DNA of 64,000 nucleotides from Lomentospora prolificans (GCA_029532625.1 JARFXM010000010.1:2418001-2482000); one strand, 5' to 3'; shown: positions 44,976 through 57,347, counted from the first letter of the stretch. Numbers and translations are program-made. Notes: generated by a model from the letters alone, not told the origin.

Positions 44976-46169
44976 GATGTGCGAACCTCGCTCCAGGGGT
45001 TTGCAGGACAATGGCGGGCCGTGAGATGAAACTCGGGCCAATTTAGGGCAACTGCCTTTCGGCATTTTTTTGCGCTGGTTTCCTTCCGTCGAGTTGAGAA
45101 AACCACTGTTCCTTTTCAACATGACTCTGAAGCAACAATTGCGATTAATATCCTGTTTCGAACATACCCAATATATTAGGTGCGATGTTACCTCTTGTAA
45201 AACTTAACCCTCTTCTCTATATCATTATAATTAGATTTATTATTCTTCCCAGAGGGTATTACTACACAAATGTAAGCACTCGCATATTGGCATAGGCTGG
45301 CCATCCAGATGTAGGCTCAGTGGGGTCGTATTTCTGAAATTGGATAAGCCATAGAGAGAGGGAATCACTAGGGATCTGTGTTGATAGACAAGGCCATGAT
45401 GGCCACTGCCGCGTTGTTGCCCTACACGAGCCCCGACGCATTAGGACATCGCAGAAGAGCGCCGCATCATCTAACCTGAGGCTTAGTACCTTATAGTTTT
45501 GCGCGGGCACATGCGAGGAGCCAATTGGGCAGCCGATGTACTGTTCCGGGTCGTCTTCCGCAGGCCGCAATCCCTTGCCATATTACCAATCCCCGAGACA
45601 AGATTGGTGTCAGAGGCACCTCATCTTAGCAAGGCTCAGTTGGACCACAGCCGCTGGCCAGTGAGGGTAGTAATTCGCCATTAGCCAGCATGACCCTTAC
45701 CCAATAGCATACGGATTGAATGAAGGGGCATGCATCTGAATGGGGGGGTTGCTTCCCTTTTTATCTCAGTACGCCTACCCGATATGTTGGGGTGCTGTTT
45801 CACCGTCTATTCTGTCACGTTGCTGATTGACCCGGGTCTAGGTTGGTGCGGAGGTAGGTTGGTCCATTATGGATTGCTCTGTACACTATCTGATCCCTTT
45901 TCAAGGTGAAATTGAAATGTCCAATCCAGATGCAACCACGCTTGGCCGATGTGACTCAAATGCAAATGAAACAACGTCCTCGAACCTAGCTTTTTAAACA
46001 CCTTGAGCTTCCTGACCAACTGGCATGATGCGATACAAACGGCTGAACGTACCCTCGACACCGTGCTTCACTAGTGCAGTACGGTAATAAAAGCCCATCA
46101 GCTAGCCCTTCCCTCACTCTCGATCAGCGGTTCTTGATTTCGCGCGGCGCGTTGTCTTTGGCTGTTCGG
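44976..46169. other. Intergenic region
   Basis: No supported gene; AT-rich around 45130-45240. Confidence 0.45.
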
Positions 46170-47545
46170 CATGTCGTCTATATCATCGCCGCGAGCCACG
46201 CCTCCAGTAATTCAGTACTGGGCCCAGGAAGTAACAGAGGCCTTGGAGAACTATACTTCAGGGGGCTATCATCTGGTCAGTAGTTATATCTGACACGCTT
46301 CACGATCGAGATTGTATTGTTGACAAATTCGATGTTGGGGTTACTCAACCATTTTCCTTGCCTGGAATTCCGCAGTTAGTTCGTTATGTTGCACTAAGGA
46401 AAGGCATTTCGGACACATCCAAACCAATCTACTAGGTTAAGACTATTGAAACTATTGAAGCCCTTTCCTCTGGCTCAGGTTCGAGGCTCGGTCTACACCC
46501 TCTCCCGTCTGGGCGAGCTTTACTTCCTTGCATCTTTGACGAATTCAGAGTCCAAAGGCAGGTTGAATGGAACCTAATACCCCTGCCACACAGTGACCCT
46601 GCTCGTAGCGGCTTGGGGGAAGCTAGGGTGGCGGGAGACCTGTAATATCCGCTGGCTTCGAATTGCGCGAGCCCTATGTGTGGGGCTGACCCTAGTCCTT
46701 GCATACGTGCCCTCTCAGGATTCTGTTCATGCTGGTTAGCTTCTTGAAACTTGCCTGGTGCGGATGCGACGATGGCCTAAAATCCCTCGGGATTCATGTG
46801 GTGTTTATACACCTCCGTTTGAGCAAGTAATCGTAAGGCTCCCCTCGAGTTTTGGTGAGTTGCCAATCGAGCAGATTTACAAGGAATACGGGGGCCAAGA
46901 ACCCGTTAACCTTGCTCAGCGCAACAAGGAACCGCTTCCTGCTAATCTTCCGGAGAGACCCGACACAACACTCTGCTCGGGCATGTCCGCACGGCAACAC
47001 ATGCTTTCCGATGCCGACATATTGCTTAGCGATTTTAGCCGATCCTTCTACACCTCGTAAGATCAGGCTTAGGAAGGACTGCCGTACTCCACTTCCTATG
47101 TGACCTCCAGAAGCCCCTTAATCCTGAAACCGCGTTGTCCTACTCTGCCGATATTGGGTCGTTAGGTACTGCTCTCTGGGACATCGTCGGAATGAAATCG
47201 CTTTTGGACCATAACTTTGATACAAATGATGAACTCATGTCGCAACGTGTGAACATGGTTGGCCAGCAACCTAGCTTGAGGTGAGGGCGCTGGTCGCAGC
47301 GACAGATGGAAGTTTTCAACAGGGCGGAAAAAAAAAAGCAATATGTCGTTGATTTGCTAGGGCTCTCGCTAGATGCCGCCTTTGAGGAAGGTATATGGAA
47401 GTATGGAAACAAACTCAACATACGCGGCTCTGGTGGCGATGAGTAGGCCGCCTCCTTACGTTTGATTCGCTGCGTGTTGGGTTGGCTTCCGCCCAGAGGA
47501 GAAGCTGGCTGCCACGGACATCTGAAGGTCCAATTGGATGATAAT
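46170..47545 (+). pseudogene. SRPK-like serine/threonine kinase pseudogene
   Basis: The plus strand carries broken pieces of a fungal SRPK-type kinase in the right order. An ATG-initiated start is followed by EALENYTSGGYHLV (the GGYHPV entry region, ~46235), then GYSTIFLAWN (glycine loop to ATP site, ~46340). Next come ELPIEQIYKEYGGQEPVN (~46858), LSDADILLSDFSRSF with the DFG-like D-F (DFS here), TALWDIVGMKSLLDHNFDTN (~47170), DAAFEEGIWKYGNKL and SLRLIRCVLGWLP (~47480). Stops and frameshifts lie between most blocks, and the catalytic-loop segment (HxDxKPxN) is not found. Not functional. Confidence 0.75.
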
Positions 47546-47770
47546 TCCGGATTTTGAGCCATGCTCATGAGATTGTACGAATAACTAGAGTGAGGTTCTT
47601 AAGGCGGTATTCCCCATAACATGACGAAATTACACGCATATCCACTCCCTATTACGCGGCAGAATGCGTATCTCACAGTCTAACTTCTCTACACCACAAC
47701 GTCTTGGCTCTGGTATCATCATTGGAGAGGACATTATTCAATTAAAGTTGCTGGATATATCTTGCCTTTG

Positions 47771-50104
47771 CTACGAGTGATGTTTCTTGCTCCATTGGTG
47801 ACGAGTGGCCTCCTTGTTCGGTACTCTCTGAACCTCATCATACAGCCTCGCCGTCAAGAACTTGTAGATGTACGTATCTGCACCATTGTAGCTAATGCCG
47901 TGGTCGCTATCGGTAAAGGCAAACATCTTCATCTTCTCTGGTGGCACACCGCCACCCACAAGCAAGTCAATCAATGCGGCGGTGTGCTGATAATGCACGT
48001 TATCGTCGCCGGTGCCGTGAAGGATGCTAAATCCTCCCGCGACATTCTTGAAGCCATCGACGTTGTGTACTGCTGACTCAAGGTAACCTTCATTATTCCC
48101 ATCCAAAGTTTTCATATACCGCTCCGTGTACATGGAATCATAGAAACGCCAGTCGGACACCGGGGCTGTGATGAGACCCAGAGAAAATACACCCGAGTCT
48201 ACCTCGAGTGTCTTTGCCGTGAGATACCCACCATATGACCAACCCCACATTCCTATCTTGTTGGCATCGACGTAGTCATACTTTGCGATAAGTTGCTCCG
48301 CGGCCCAGATCTGGTCCTGGGCCTCGAGCATTCCAAGGCGCGAAGTGACGGCGGAGCGGTACTTGCGTCCACGCTGAGCAGTGCCGCGGTTATCCACTGT
48401 ATAAACAACATACTCCAGCTCCGGGTCCGAGGATATATAAGCTTCCCAGCCGTAGGTTTGGAAACGCTTGGAAACCGACTGCGAGTTTGGCCCGCCGTAG
48501 GGGGTGAAAAGAACTGGATACTTGCGGGATGAATCGAAGTTGGGCGGCAGCTGCTGCATGACGTTTAGGCTATAGCCATCAGGGTGCTCCAACTCAAAGT
48601 AGGATATCTCAGGAAGTTTGTATTTGGAGATGGTGTCGTAAAATGGCTTGTTATCCTGAATAACGCGCAAGGGCGTCGAGGTCGAATTTGAAGAGTACAG
48701 TTCTTGGTAGGGTACGTCTGGTCCGAGATAACTGAGGATGTAGTAGCCACCGCCGGAGGAGAAAGAAGCGGACCAGTAGGCCGGGACGGAGTCGTCAACC
48801 AAGGCGGTTATTTCGTTATCTTCCCATGAAACCTTGTAAACATGTCTTTCCGTAGAGTGACTAGTTGACGCTTGATAGTAGACTAGTTTTTGCACAGTAT
48901 CCACGTATAAGATGGCGGAGACTTCCCACTCTCCCGACGTGAGCTGGATTGCATCGCCACCATTGACAGGATAGAGATAGATGTGACTCCAGCCATCCTC
49001 GTCTGAAAGATCGATGTAATAAGTATCGTTGCTCGACGATTGAAGAGTGCCAACGTATGAAACGGCCAAGGTGTGGTCAAGCCAGCCGTCGCTGCCGTCA
49101 CGGCGGCGAACTACTCGCTCGCTTAAAGAAGTAGGATCCACAATCACATGTGCATCCCTGTCTTGCACGCGGTTGAAGGCGCGGTATAGTAACGAGGTAT
49201 GGCTATCAGTGACCCAAGCCACTTCGCCAATAATGAGGTCCTCTGGCTCGAACACACTGACGCTCACCCTCTCGTACGTCCCAGATGACAGGGTGAGAAT
49301 GTTGAGTTCCACGGTTGGATTGGTTGATCCAACCTTTGGATACCGCAACTCAAGCTCCTTCGGATACGTCGGCGCAACCTCTTGGCCATTCATGTAGTAT
49401 GGAACGGTAAACGTACCCACGCCAGTCTCGTTGAAGCTGAGGAAGGCCAGGTACTCGGCGTCCGGAGAGAACCAAAGGGTTGACCGGTCGCCAAAAATCT
49501 CCTCCTCGTAAACCCAGTCAGGAACACCATGGAAGAGGTCTGGTCCGCCGTCATGGGTAATCTGTTCCACTGAACCCGTTGCATGGTCGCGAATGAACAG
49601 ATTATTACCTCGTACAAAAGCGATATTGTCTCCCTGGGGAGCAATCTCGGCGTATTGAATGTCGCCCACTTGGTCCTCCACCAAGGGTGTGGTCTCGCCC
49701 GACTCGACATTCAGGATCAAATAGTCGGCAAAGTACGAATGTCGATATTGCTTCGTGGCATTGACGGCAATGAGCAGCCGGGTAGCGTCTGCGCTGATCC
49801 AATACTGACGAACATCTTTGGGGAGCTGATCCGCGGTGACAAAGGTCTTGTTGGTTTGAGTTGCAATATCCACGAAAATGAGGTCTCCGGCAGTGTTAGC
49901 TGTGATGTATTTCCCGTCACCTCCGGCCTTTGCCCAATTGACGCTGCTGCTTCTGGGGCGAATTGTGACTGAGGGGGTAGTTTCGTTGAACGTGAGGAGG
50001 CGATCGCCGCCGCCAACCGGTTGCTTAGTCCCCCGGGGCGGCTCAATAGCCACCGACCAACGAGAAAGACAGAGCAGAGCTGCCACAGCACCTCGGAGAA
50101 ACAT
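47771..50104 (-). CDS. Dipeptidyl-peptidase IV, secreted (S9B family)
   Basis: A single exon encodes 777 residues from the first ATG (50104); the open frame extends further upstream but without an ATG. An N-terminal signal peptide (MFLRGAVAALLCLSRWSVAI) is followed by the beta-propeller, including WVYEEEIFG, which provides the double-Glu that holds the substrate N-terminus. The alpha/beta-hydrolase domain carries the triad Ser623 (GWSYGGY), Asp700 (HGTGDDNVHYQH) and His735 (DSDHGIS). It removes X-Pro or X-Ala dipeptides from protein N-termini outside the cell. There are many N-glycosylation sites and no C-terminal anchor, so it is the soluble secreted form. Intact. A symbol such as dppIV would fit, but I leave it open. 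Confidence 0.95.
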   Translation of the reverse strand: MFLRGAVAALLCLSRWSVAIEPPRGTKQPVGGGDRLLTFNETTPSVTIRPRSSSVNWAKAGGDGKYITANTAGDLIFVDIATQTNKTFVTADQLPKDVRQYWISADATRLLIAVNATKQYRHSYFADYLILNVESGETTPLVEDQVGDIQYAEIAPQGDNIAFVRGNNLFIRDHATGSVEQITHDGGPDLFHGVPDWVYEEEIFGDRSTLWFSPDAEYLAFLSFNETGVGTFTVPYYMNGQEVAPTYPKELELRYPKVGSTNPTVELNILTLSSGTYERVSVSVFEPEDLIIGEVAWVTDSHTSLLYRAFNRVQDRDAHVIVDPTSLSERVVRRRDGSDGWLDHTLAVSYVGTLQSSSNDTYYIDLSDEDGWSHIYLYPVNGGDAIQLTSGEWEVSAILYVDTVQKLVYYQASTSHSTERHVYKVSWEDNEITALVDDSVPAYWSASFSSGGGYYILSYLGPDVPYQELYSSNSTSTPLRVIQDNKPFYDTISKYKLPEISYFELEHPDGYSLNVMQQLPPNFDSSRKYPVLFTPYGGPNSQSVSKRFQTYGWEAYISSDPELEYVVYTVDNRGTAQRGRKYRSAVTSRLGMLEAQDQIWAAEQLIAKYDYVDANKIGMWGWSYGGYLTAKTLEVDSGVFSLGLITAPVSDWRFYDSMYTERYMKTLDGNNEGYLESAVHNVDGFKNVAGGFSILHGTGDDNVHYQHTAALIDLLVGGGVPPEKMKMFAFTDSDHGISYNGADTYIYKFLTARLYDEVQRVPNKEATRHQWSKKHHS

Positions 50105-51151
50105 CCTATTATCAATTTTACTGAAGCCCTGATTTTGGAAATGGATTGATGGAATACCGGGAGAGGGGATTGAAACGCGGAAAGGTCTTGGAGAAGAGGG
50201 GTTCCCAGTCAAAAGGATGAAGGTGATGATGATCTCGAGCCTATTAACAGCGCCCGAGCCCACATGCCGGTCTTGGTAACTGTATGTCTATATCGAGATG
50301 AAATACCATCATCTCAGTCGGTTACCGCCTACCTGCTTAGGCAGGTACCTAATAATGGCGATTGCCGTGACGATCTTTTGCCGGGCCGCAACCTGCCACA
50401 TCGGGACGATTAATATATTCTGCGCCTCTTATAGGTACCGATGCTGACGCCAAGGTGTTGGGACGTGCGATCCTCGCCGAAAGTTATCCTAGCAGCCCGG
50501 GGTCAGTGCATCGCGCAATCGCTCGTGTCGTACTGACAAAAAGGACCAAAGGTGTGGAGATTGGTTGCACCCAAAACCTTCGCCTTGGCGGTACTAATGT
50601 CATGGTTCTTATTACGGGGCCCCAGAGTCATGGAGACATGGCGGAAAGGTAAAGGAATAGATTGACAGGTAAAGGAATAGATTGACGGGGTTGCCTCGGG
50701 GGATGAACTTGGGTGGCAGGTTTCATCTCTCGCTCCTTGCATTTCTGGTGAATATTCCATAATCCCTTCGAAGTTTACGATTCTTGGATTTATGATCTAT
50801 AATTCCCTCTTACTTCTGCACCGATCCATTTTTTTTCTTTTTCTTTTCTTTTTTTTTTTTTTTGGTAGAGGTTCTCGAAAACCTGTGTCACCGTTTTGTC
50901 ATTCGGGTACATGCATCTGAAGGACTTCTGGCTACTTGTATTATCGTCGGCCTTTGGGAAGTGGGTCGTTTGATTGCGGTTGATTACATACGGCTTTTTA
51001 CGTGCAAGGGTTATCATTTATTGCTAAGGTGAACTTGGGTTTATACTTCTACTTCTGATAGGAAAATAGTTGAATGGTAGACAAGATAGAATTTAAGTAG
51101 AGTGGCTGGTAGCCGTGTGTGAATAAGCTGGGCAATTGTTTACCAAACGCG
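50105..51151. other. Intergenic region
   Basis: Promoter side of the DPP IV gene, then AT-rich DNA with a pyrimidine tract (50829-50863). No gene seen. Confidence 0.5.
50647..50686 (+). repeat. Perfect 20-bp tandem duplication
   Basis: AGGTAAAGGAATAGATTGAC occurs twice in direct succession without change, which suggests a recent slippage event. Confidence 0.9.
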
Positions 51152-52408
51152 CTATTGCCAAACACGAACGAGAAAATCTTCTGCTGAGGTGAAGGTATAG
51201 TCGGGGAAGAGGCGGTTCAGCTCATCCGACGATTCCCACGCACCCTTTAGACTGCTAAGAAGGATACCAATGGAGACTGTCTTAAGCATTTCGGCTGCTT
51301 CGCTGCTTGACACAGCTGCATGAACTGCTTCGAGGGCCCAGGATGCCTCTAGAATTCCGGCTTCCAAGTCCCTAAGTTCCAGCCTGTCAACGGCAAATGG
51401 GCCACCTGCGATGTTGCTAAAGTATTACTAACTGCACAAGTGATTGCTTTGGGAGTAGCTAAAAGCTCTCTCACCTCTAATTCTCTCACCAATTTCGAGT
51501 AACTGTGCAAACGTAAGCCTATTCCCTCGGATGCCACTGACCGTCGGCCACTTATCTTTGTACTCGACGGCTCTAGCGATAATAGCCGCTAAATCCGAGA
51601 CGGTGGTGAAAGTCATGATGGCATCTTCGTGGCCAGCTACGACCATTGCACGCTTATGCTGAAAGTCGATAACACTTTGCAATGGATCCAAATATTTGGA
51701 CGTCTTGTGAGGGAAGGCCAGATAATTGAGGAACAGCCCCGGCTGGAACAGGGTGTACTCTAAGACCTGCGAACGCGTTGGTTGTTGAATTCGAATAGCG
51801 TTTAGAACGATCAACTCACCTCCTTTTCCCGATTTACCTCTCTGAGGTATTCCCTGATGACCTCCTTACCCTGCCACCACGGCATGTGAACCGTGCACCT
51901 ACTATGCTATCAATCAACGACTTCGTTGTTTGACCGACTTTGGCTAAGATGTCAGTTTAATACCTCCCATATTCGCTTGGCGCGAACCGCTGTACACCCG
52001 CACCCACCGCCGCGTCGATGAGGTTCTTCTGGGCTATTTGATCTGGATCGGATAACAGTTGGATGAAGGACAAGACAGTATGGACGCCTTTGAGGGCCAT
52101 GGTTAAGCACTCCTTGTTATTGTAGTCGACTGTCTCCCAAGAAATTCCGAGAGCGTTATTTGATGTCAATGGTTTCTGCGGCGGAAATTGCGTTATTAAC
52201 TGATTTCTGAACAGTGAGTGGTCGATGTCTACGTATTGGTATTCACCTTTCGGCTCAGTATGATGATGTCATGCCGTTTCGCAGCTAACAGGGCGTCAAT
52301 TACCTCTCGAGCGACCTCTAAAGATTGCGGTTAGCTGCATATCCATGAGTGTTTAATACAGTATACTCGCATACGCCCAGAGCCGCCGGCCACGGCAATC
52401 TTAACCAT
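51152..52408 (-). CDS. NmrA-like / isoflavone-reductase-like NAD(P)-binding protein
   Basis: Six exons on the minus strand (52408-52375, 52317-52247, 52175-51964, 51898-51820, 51766-51475, 51405-51152) join in phase to give 313 residues, the usual size. The N-terminal Rossmann motif is VKIAVAGGSGQVAREV, followed by GVHTVLSFIQ, FAPSEYGR (the S-E-Y/F-G block of PCBER/NmrA), VLEYTLFQPGLFLNYL and GNRLTFAQLLEIGE. Such enzymes reduce small aromatic or ketone substrates with NADPH, or act as redox sensors. It is head-to-head with a Zn2Cys6 gene (459 bp apart), so the two are probably co-regulated. Intact. Confidence 0.88.
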
Positions 52409-52867
52409 TGTTCTCTTATCGTGGGGTTGACGTAGGATCCGACCTCGTGTGATGATGATGGGCTTGTTGACGGATAACGGGACAAGGATTGTGAAAGGAG
52501 CGACTGGGACTCATATATCCGATGGACATGCGAGACTAAATAGCTATATATCAGCTTCAACCCTCGCCGCGCGCCTTGCGCCACGGCCGAGACCTGCTCA
52601 GTCTTTCCTCCGTCCATACCCTCTTCCTCCGCGGCACAATGGATTGCTATGATTGGCCCGCCGTCAAAGCCGGGGTCCGTGCGCGACATCTTCCGCCGCG
52701 GACATAAAATTGTCGAGGAACTCCAACCGCGGCGAAGTCACCGCGTTCACCATCTCCAAGCCCAGACCTGCGAGCCTGTTCAACAAAATTCCACGCTCTG
52801 CTGTATGGCGTAGCTTAAATTTTCGCCCGTAGCTCCTGTAGTAAGTCAAGGATCTCATAGAAAGAAA
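52409..52867. promoter_or_regulatory. Divergent promoter with three CCGCGG palindromes
   Basis: The 459 bp between the start codons of the NmrA-like and Zn2Cys6 genes carries CCGCGG at 52629-52634, 52696-52701 and 52727-52732. Zn2Cys6 proteins bind paired CGG triplets, so these inverted CCG/CGG pairs are good candidates for binding by the adjacent factor. This is inferred from motif and location only. Confidence 0.45.
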
Positions 52868-55123
52868 ATGACCGGAGAACGCCGCAAAGGATCCCCCTCG
52901 GAGGACACAACCCCTCCCCAACCGAAGAGGCGCAAAGTTCGGAAAGGCACGCAAAGCTGCTGGGAGTGCAAGCGGCGGAAGATCCGGTGTACATTTGCGG
53001 CGCCAACGGAAGCAGTTTGCGACGGGTGCAGAAGCCGACAAACGAAATGTGTTAGCCAAGAGTTTGATAATCCGTCCGAAATGGTGAGTTAGAATCGAGG
53101 AGGTTGCCGGAAAGTGCGAGATCAAGTTTTATTTGCGCGGTGTTTTACTGACCTGTTGAAGCATGTCGATCGCGACGGGTACTGCGCTACCTCCACTAAA
53201 CTAGCTGCTGACCTCCCAACTTCTCGGCCCATGCCGTGTTCAGATACCCTGGCATCTGAGATCGGCAACACGTCGCGCTCTCTGGCCAGGGCTTGGCCTA
53301 ATCAACGAGACCTTGATCAAATACAGAATATCGAAATCGACGTCTCTATCCTTCTTCACGGCATCATTTGCGTGCCGTATTCCAAACTCACGAAGCAACT
53401 ACCTTCACCAAGAAGTATGCTGCAGCCTCCTCCAGCAACATCCCATCCAGTCACTATCGCAAGGAAGCTTTTATTGTTAGCAACATATTTGCAAGGCGTC
53501 CGACATAGAGCCTCCGGGCTTTCCGAGCTATCAATGATGGATTTTCACGCCATCGAGGTTAACGCGGTTACCACTGTCACTAAACTCGTGACGTCTAACG
53601 ACGAACTGGTAGCGTCTCTGGAAGGTATTGAATGCATGATGATAGAAAGCATGTATTTTAACAACGAGGGCAGTCTTCGCAAGGCTTGGCTAATCAATCG
53701 GAAGGCCATGACTGTTGCACAAATGATTGGTCTTGATAAAGGAGCCAAATCAGGTGCACTCACAATCGAGCCAGAGACGCATGATCGGATTCACCCTGAC
53801 TACATGTGGTTCCGTCTTATTCTGTCAGATCGATACTTGTCGTTGATGCTAGGTCTCCCGCAAGGTACACTCGAAAATGGCTTAGGTAACCTAGCGGAAG
53901 AGACCGGCGATCCGATGGAGCGTATGGAACGCATGATGTCCGTGGTATCCGGCCATATCCTACGGCAGTCGAGTACGCAGAAGATGGACGTTGGGGAGAC
54001 CATGAAGATTGACCAAATGCTTCAAGAGGCTGCGGCTTTGATGCCACCGCAATGGTGGTTAATGGGCACCGGCTGCACAGCTCGGCTCAAAGGCAGCCAA
54101 GAAGAGTCTTTTGACGAAGCTATCCGCGTCGCGAATCAATTTGCATATTACCACCTTTTGGTGCAACTCCATCTTCCGTACGTGATGCGGGTTCCTTCAG
54201 GGGACATGGACTACAGCTATTATAGCAAGGTGGTTGCGGCAAACGCCAGTCGTGCACTTTTGGAGCGATTCATCTCTTTTAGGAAGCTTGGCTCGTCCTC
54301 TGCTTACTGTCGGGGCATCGACTTTATCGCCTTTATTGCTAGCATTACTCTGTGTCTAAGCCATGTTGAAGCACGGCGGCAGCGAAGCGTAGGAAGCGTC
54401 AAGGGGTATAATAGCGCTTTTCAGTCTATGCACCACCAGCGACCCGTTGATCGGGGGTTACTAGAGTGCTTTCTTGAAATTGTCGACAAGGGGACTGCTA
54501 GCCATGATGCAATTGCAAATAAAATTTCGGATATTCTCAAGCCGCTTCTTGCAATCGAGAACGACTCGGCCCAAGGCAATCAGTACAGAACAAGCGCCAC
54601 CCTAGAGGTCCGCGAGGAACTTCAGTGTCCTCAAGGCTTTATAAGCGAGAGGGTAAATGTACTCCAAATCCAGATTCCTTATTTCGGCACTATAAACATC
54701 GAGTACCAACCAAGTGTCCCTGATACCCGTGAGCCGACACATACGATTACTGGAGATGAGCCCGACGGAACCGCTGTTCGTCAAGTCGGCGGTCAACTTC
54801 TGACAATAAGTCTCCACCAACACATGACGCCGAGCACATATCAGGCCGGCCAGCAACGAAGGGATACTACAACCAATACGCCTGGATACGGGCTGGACGT
54901 ACGCCAGCCAGCCAACTCGGACTGGCAGGCTGTGCCATCATATCTCGATTCGTCCCCGCGAGTCAGAGGCGATCAGGAACTATCGTTGGATACCACTACA
55001 GCTGAAGAGGTTCGGCTACTGGTGCCTGGCTTGGATTTAGATGTTGATGATTGGGCGCTACAAGGAGTCGACACGGCTCTTTTCAGTGCCCTTACACAGC
55101 GTTCACATTACCCGACTGAATGA
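52868..55123 (+). CDS. Zn2Cys6 transcription factor with large regulatory domain
   Basis: Two exons (52868-53083, 53162-55123) join in phase to give 725 residues; the acceptor at 53160-53161 follows a clean branch site (TACTGAC). The zinc cluster spans Cys31-Cys61 (Cys31, 34, 41, 51, 54, 61) in SCWECKRRKIRC and CDGCRSRQTKC, preceded by a Lys/Arg stretch that is a likely nuclear signal. The middle-homology region holds ARKLLLLATYLQGV, AWLINRKAMTVAQMIGLDKG and MWFRLILSDRYLSLMLGLPQ. It is divergent from the NmrA-like gene and next to SnoaL, SDR and transporter genes, so a pathway-specific regulator is plausible. Confidence 0.9.
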
Positions 55124-55797
55124 CACCATGGTCAAGCCGATGATAGGTAGCCGCGGGAGTAGCAGCGGTGCATTTCTTTCCGCACGGGGCGATGTATCCA
55201 CTCAGCGCTCTCTTCTTGATTCATCGGCAACCACAGGACTAAGTCTTCAAAGAATGGCCATTGCGGTCTATTGCCGTGTTATTACCCCGCTCCGAAATGC
55301 TTGCGTGAATCGCCGCTTCCTCTCCGTGCTACGCGCTGCATCCAAGTGACGGGTTGGGTAAAGGCTAGGTAGAGGATACTGTTTCGCCTGGTTATGGTCG
55401 CATGGTTGAGATAAACCGGCATCCGTCTGACGGAATGTGCGCAGTTTGCTTGATAGCCGACCATCGGCGTTTGAAAAGAGTGCTTCTCCCTAGCCAGCCA
55501 GCCAGCCCCGTTTCTCCCCAAGTGGATCGGATCACACTAGTCGCTGCTTTCCCCTCACCCGGCAAATGGTTGATTTAAGGTGTAAGCGTTCGATCGGCAC
55601 CTGCGCATTGGATTTGGGGTAATCCAGCTGTTCTCCGGCATGCCAGCGCTACTAAAGAATCTGCTGCGGTCTAACTTTTGCGATTCCGACCCAATAACCA
55701 CATAATATTGCAACGGGCTCTTTCAATCGCGATCACGAGGACCTGAAATCTTTTGAAAAAAGATTTCCCGGAAATCAAACAGATTCAGAATTAGAAA
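55124..55797. other. Intergenic region
   Basis: 3' flank of the regulator and promoter of the SnoaL-like gene. A short AGCC repeat at 55494-55506; no gene seen. Confidence 0.5.
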
Positions 55798-56716
55798 ATG
55801 GCTCCATCAGTAGAACAGCGATTGGAAGCGTTGGAGAAAGAGCTCCAGCGATACAAGGATGAGCGCGCGATCGAGGAATTGATGTCAAGGTAAGGACTAA
55901 TACGCCTCAACGAACATGGTCGAATTGACACTCATCAACCTTTAACATCGGCACGACACAGACACGCGATCAACCACACTCAACGAAACATGCATAGGAG
56001 TATCGATTTCCTCGCTCTCGACGAACCCGATGTCTCCGTTGAGATTGGCGACCGTGGCGTTTACAAGGGCCGCGAGGCCATCACAACCTTGTACGGAAAC
56101 CAATATGGGGCCGCAGCCTTAGAGGGAAACCTGCTCGTGCAGTTTGTCACGACAAAATCGGTTCAAGTGGCAGGTGATGGTCAGACTGCGAAGGGTATGT
56201 GGAGGTGTCTGCAGATGGAGGCGGTTGTGCCACGCGAAGGAGATGGCGACCCGGACCCCATATGGGCGGCTGGGGCATATGCAGGTATGTCATACTCCGT
56301 GGTACTATTATATAACGTTGAACGGGACTGCTAATAGATCTGTGTTCGTTCCCCTTATTAATAGTCGATTTTATCAAGAAGGGGAACGACTGGAAGATAT
56401 GGCACCTCCACTGGTTTAGAATCGTGAAAGCGTCCCATTACGAAGGCTGGGTCAAGGATGATAAATGGCTCTTCGCTGGAGCTTTGCCCAAGTAAGCTCA
56501 ATGCTTTGACCCAGCATCGTCAAATGGTATCGGCTTCTAACCAAGGCAATTTGCAATGTTAATAGTTCTCCCGATCTCGGCCAGACGACATATCATAACC
56601 CGTATACGCCCACGAGTATCCAAGACTCTGTACCCCCCTGTCCGCTGCCGTATGAGACCTACGATGGCCCTGAATGGATGACAAAGGACCAAGGAGAACT
56701 GTGGAAGTCCCTATAA
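55798..56716 (+). CDS. SnoaL-like (NTF2 fold) protein
   Basis: Four exons (55798-55889, 55962-56284, 56365-56491, 56566-56716) join in phase to give 230 residues. A short coiled N-terminus (EQRLEALEKELQRYKDE) leads into AIEELMSRHAINH, a typical SnoaL_4 start. It continues with VEIGDRGVYKGREAI, TKSVQVAGDGQTAKGMWRCL, VDFIKKGNDWKIWHLHWFRI and a proline-rich end. The fold is used by polyketide cyclases, dehydratases and many uncharacterised small-molecule enzymes; which reaction applies here is unknown. Cytosolic, no signal peptide. Neighbouring SDR and NmrA-like genes suggest a shared pathway. Confidence 0.85.
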
Positions 56717-57347
56717 CCCGTATTTACGGCATTATTTCGGTCTGGGATATGGAAATGGGGCTCCGGGATGAGTTGTATGAGCCCCTCATCTCATCTGCGA
56801 CATCGATAGAAGTGCGAGCACACTGAACGCCTGATTCTATTGTACGAACCGAACCCGTAGTGGAATTTTAGTATAGAATGATAAATTTCGCAAATACGTA
56901 CTTGTTATCCCCCCGTCCGAATCATCCCATGTCATAATAGCCTCGAGTATCTGCCATTTTCGGCGTATGAGCCGGGGTCTTGTCGGCAACAGCGCCGACG
57001 AAAACGGCATGAGTCTGCTGGCTCGGCTATTGAACCCCGCACTCTAGCGCCCCATTTTGCAGTCCTGCAGGCTTTCTATGCCCTAAGATGGCCTATTCTC
57101 CCCCGGCTGCTCAGGCAGGATTCCAAAGCCTAGAACTGAGCAAGAGGGATGATTTGTGGAGATCGATCGCACTATTGAGTCGTATATAAACACGAACAAA
57201 GCACCGAAAGCACCTTGTCGCCGAGAGAGGACTGGCCTCTAAGAGCAATTCTCGGAAAACGGTTAGCATATCATCAATATCACCACGCGATCAACTCTGG
57301 AACCCTAGACAGGGAAGCAAGAGGCATTCACCTGTTTTAAATCCATC
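56717..57347. other. Intergenic region
   Basis: 3' flank of the SnoaL-like gene and promoter of the SDR gene. No gene seen. Confidence 0.5.

Noticed and set aside
49047..49972. Open frames on the plus strand across the DPP IV gene
   Set aside because: They are antisense shadows of the clear minus-strand DPP IV coding sequence.
50829..50863. Pyrimidine-rich tract considered as a promoter or terminator element
   Set aside because: No adjacent gene start at a sensible distance; treated as low-complexity sequence.
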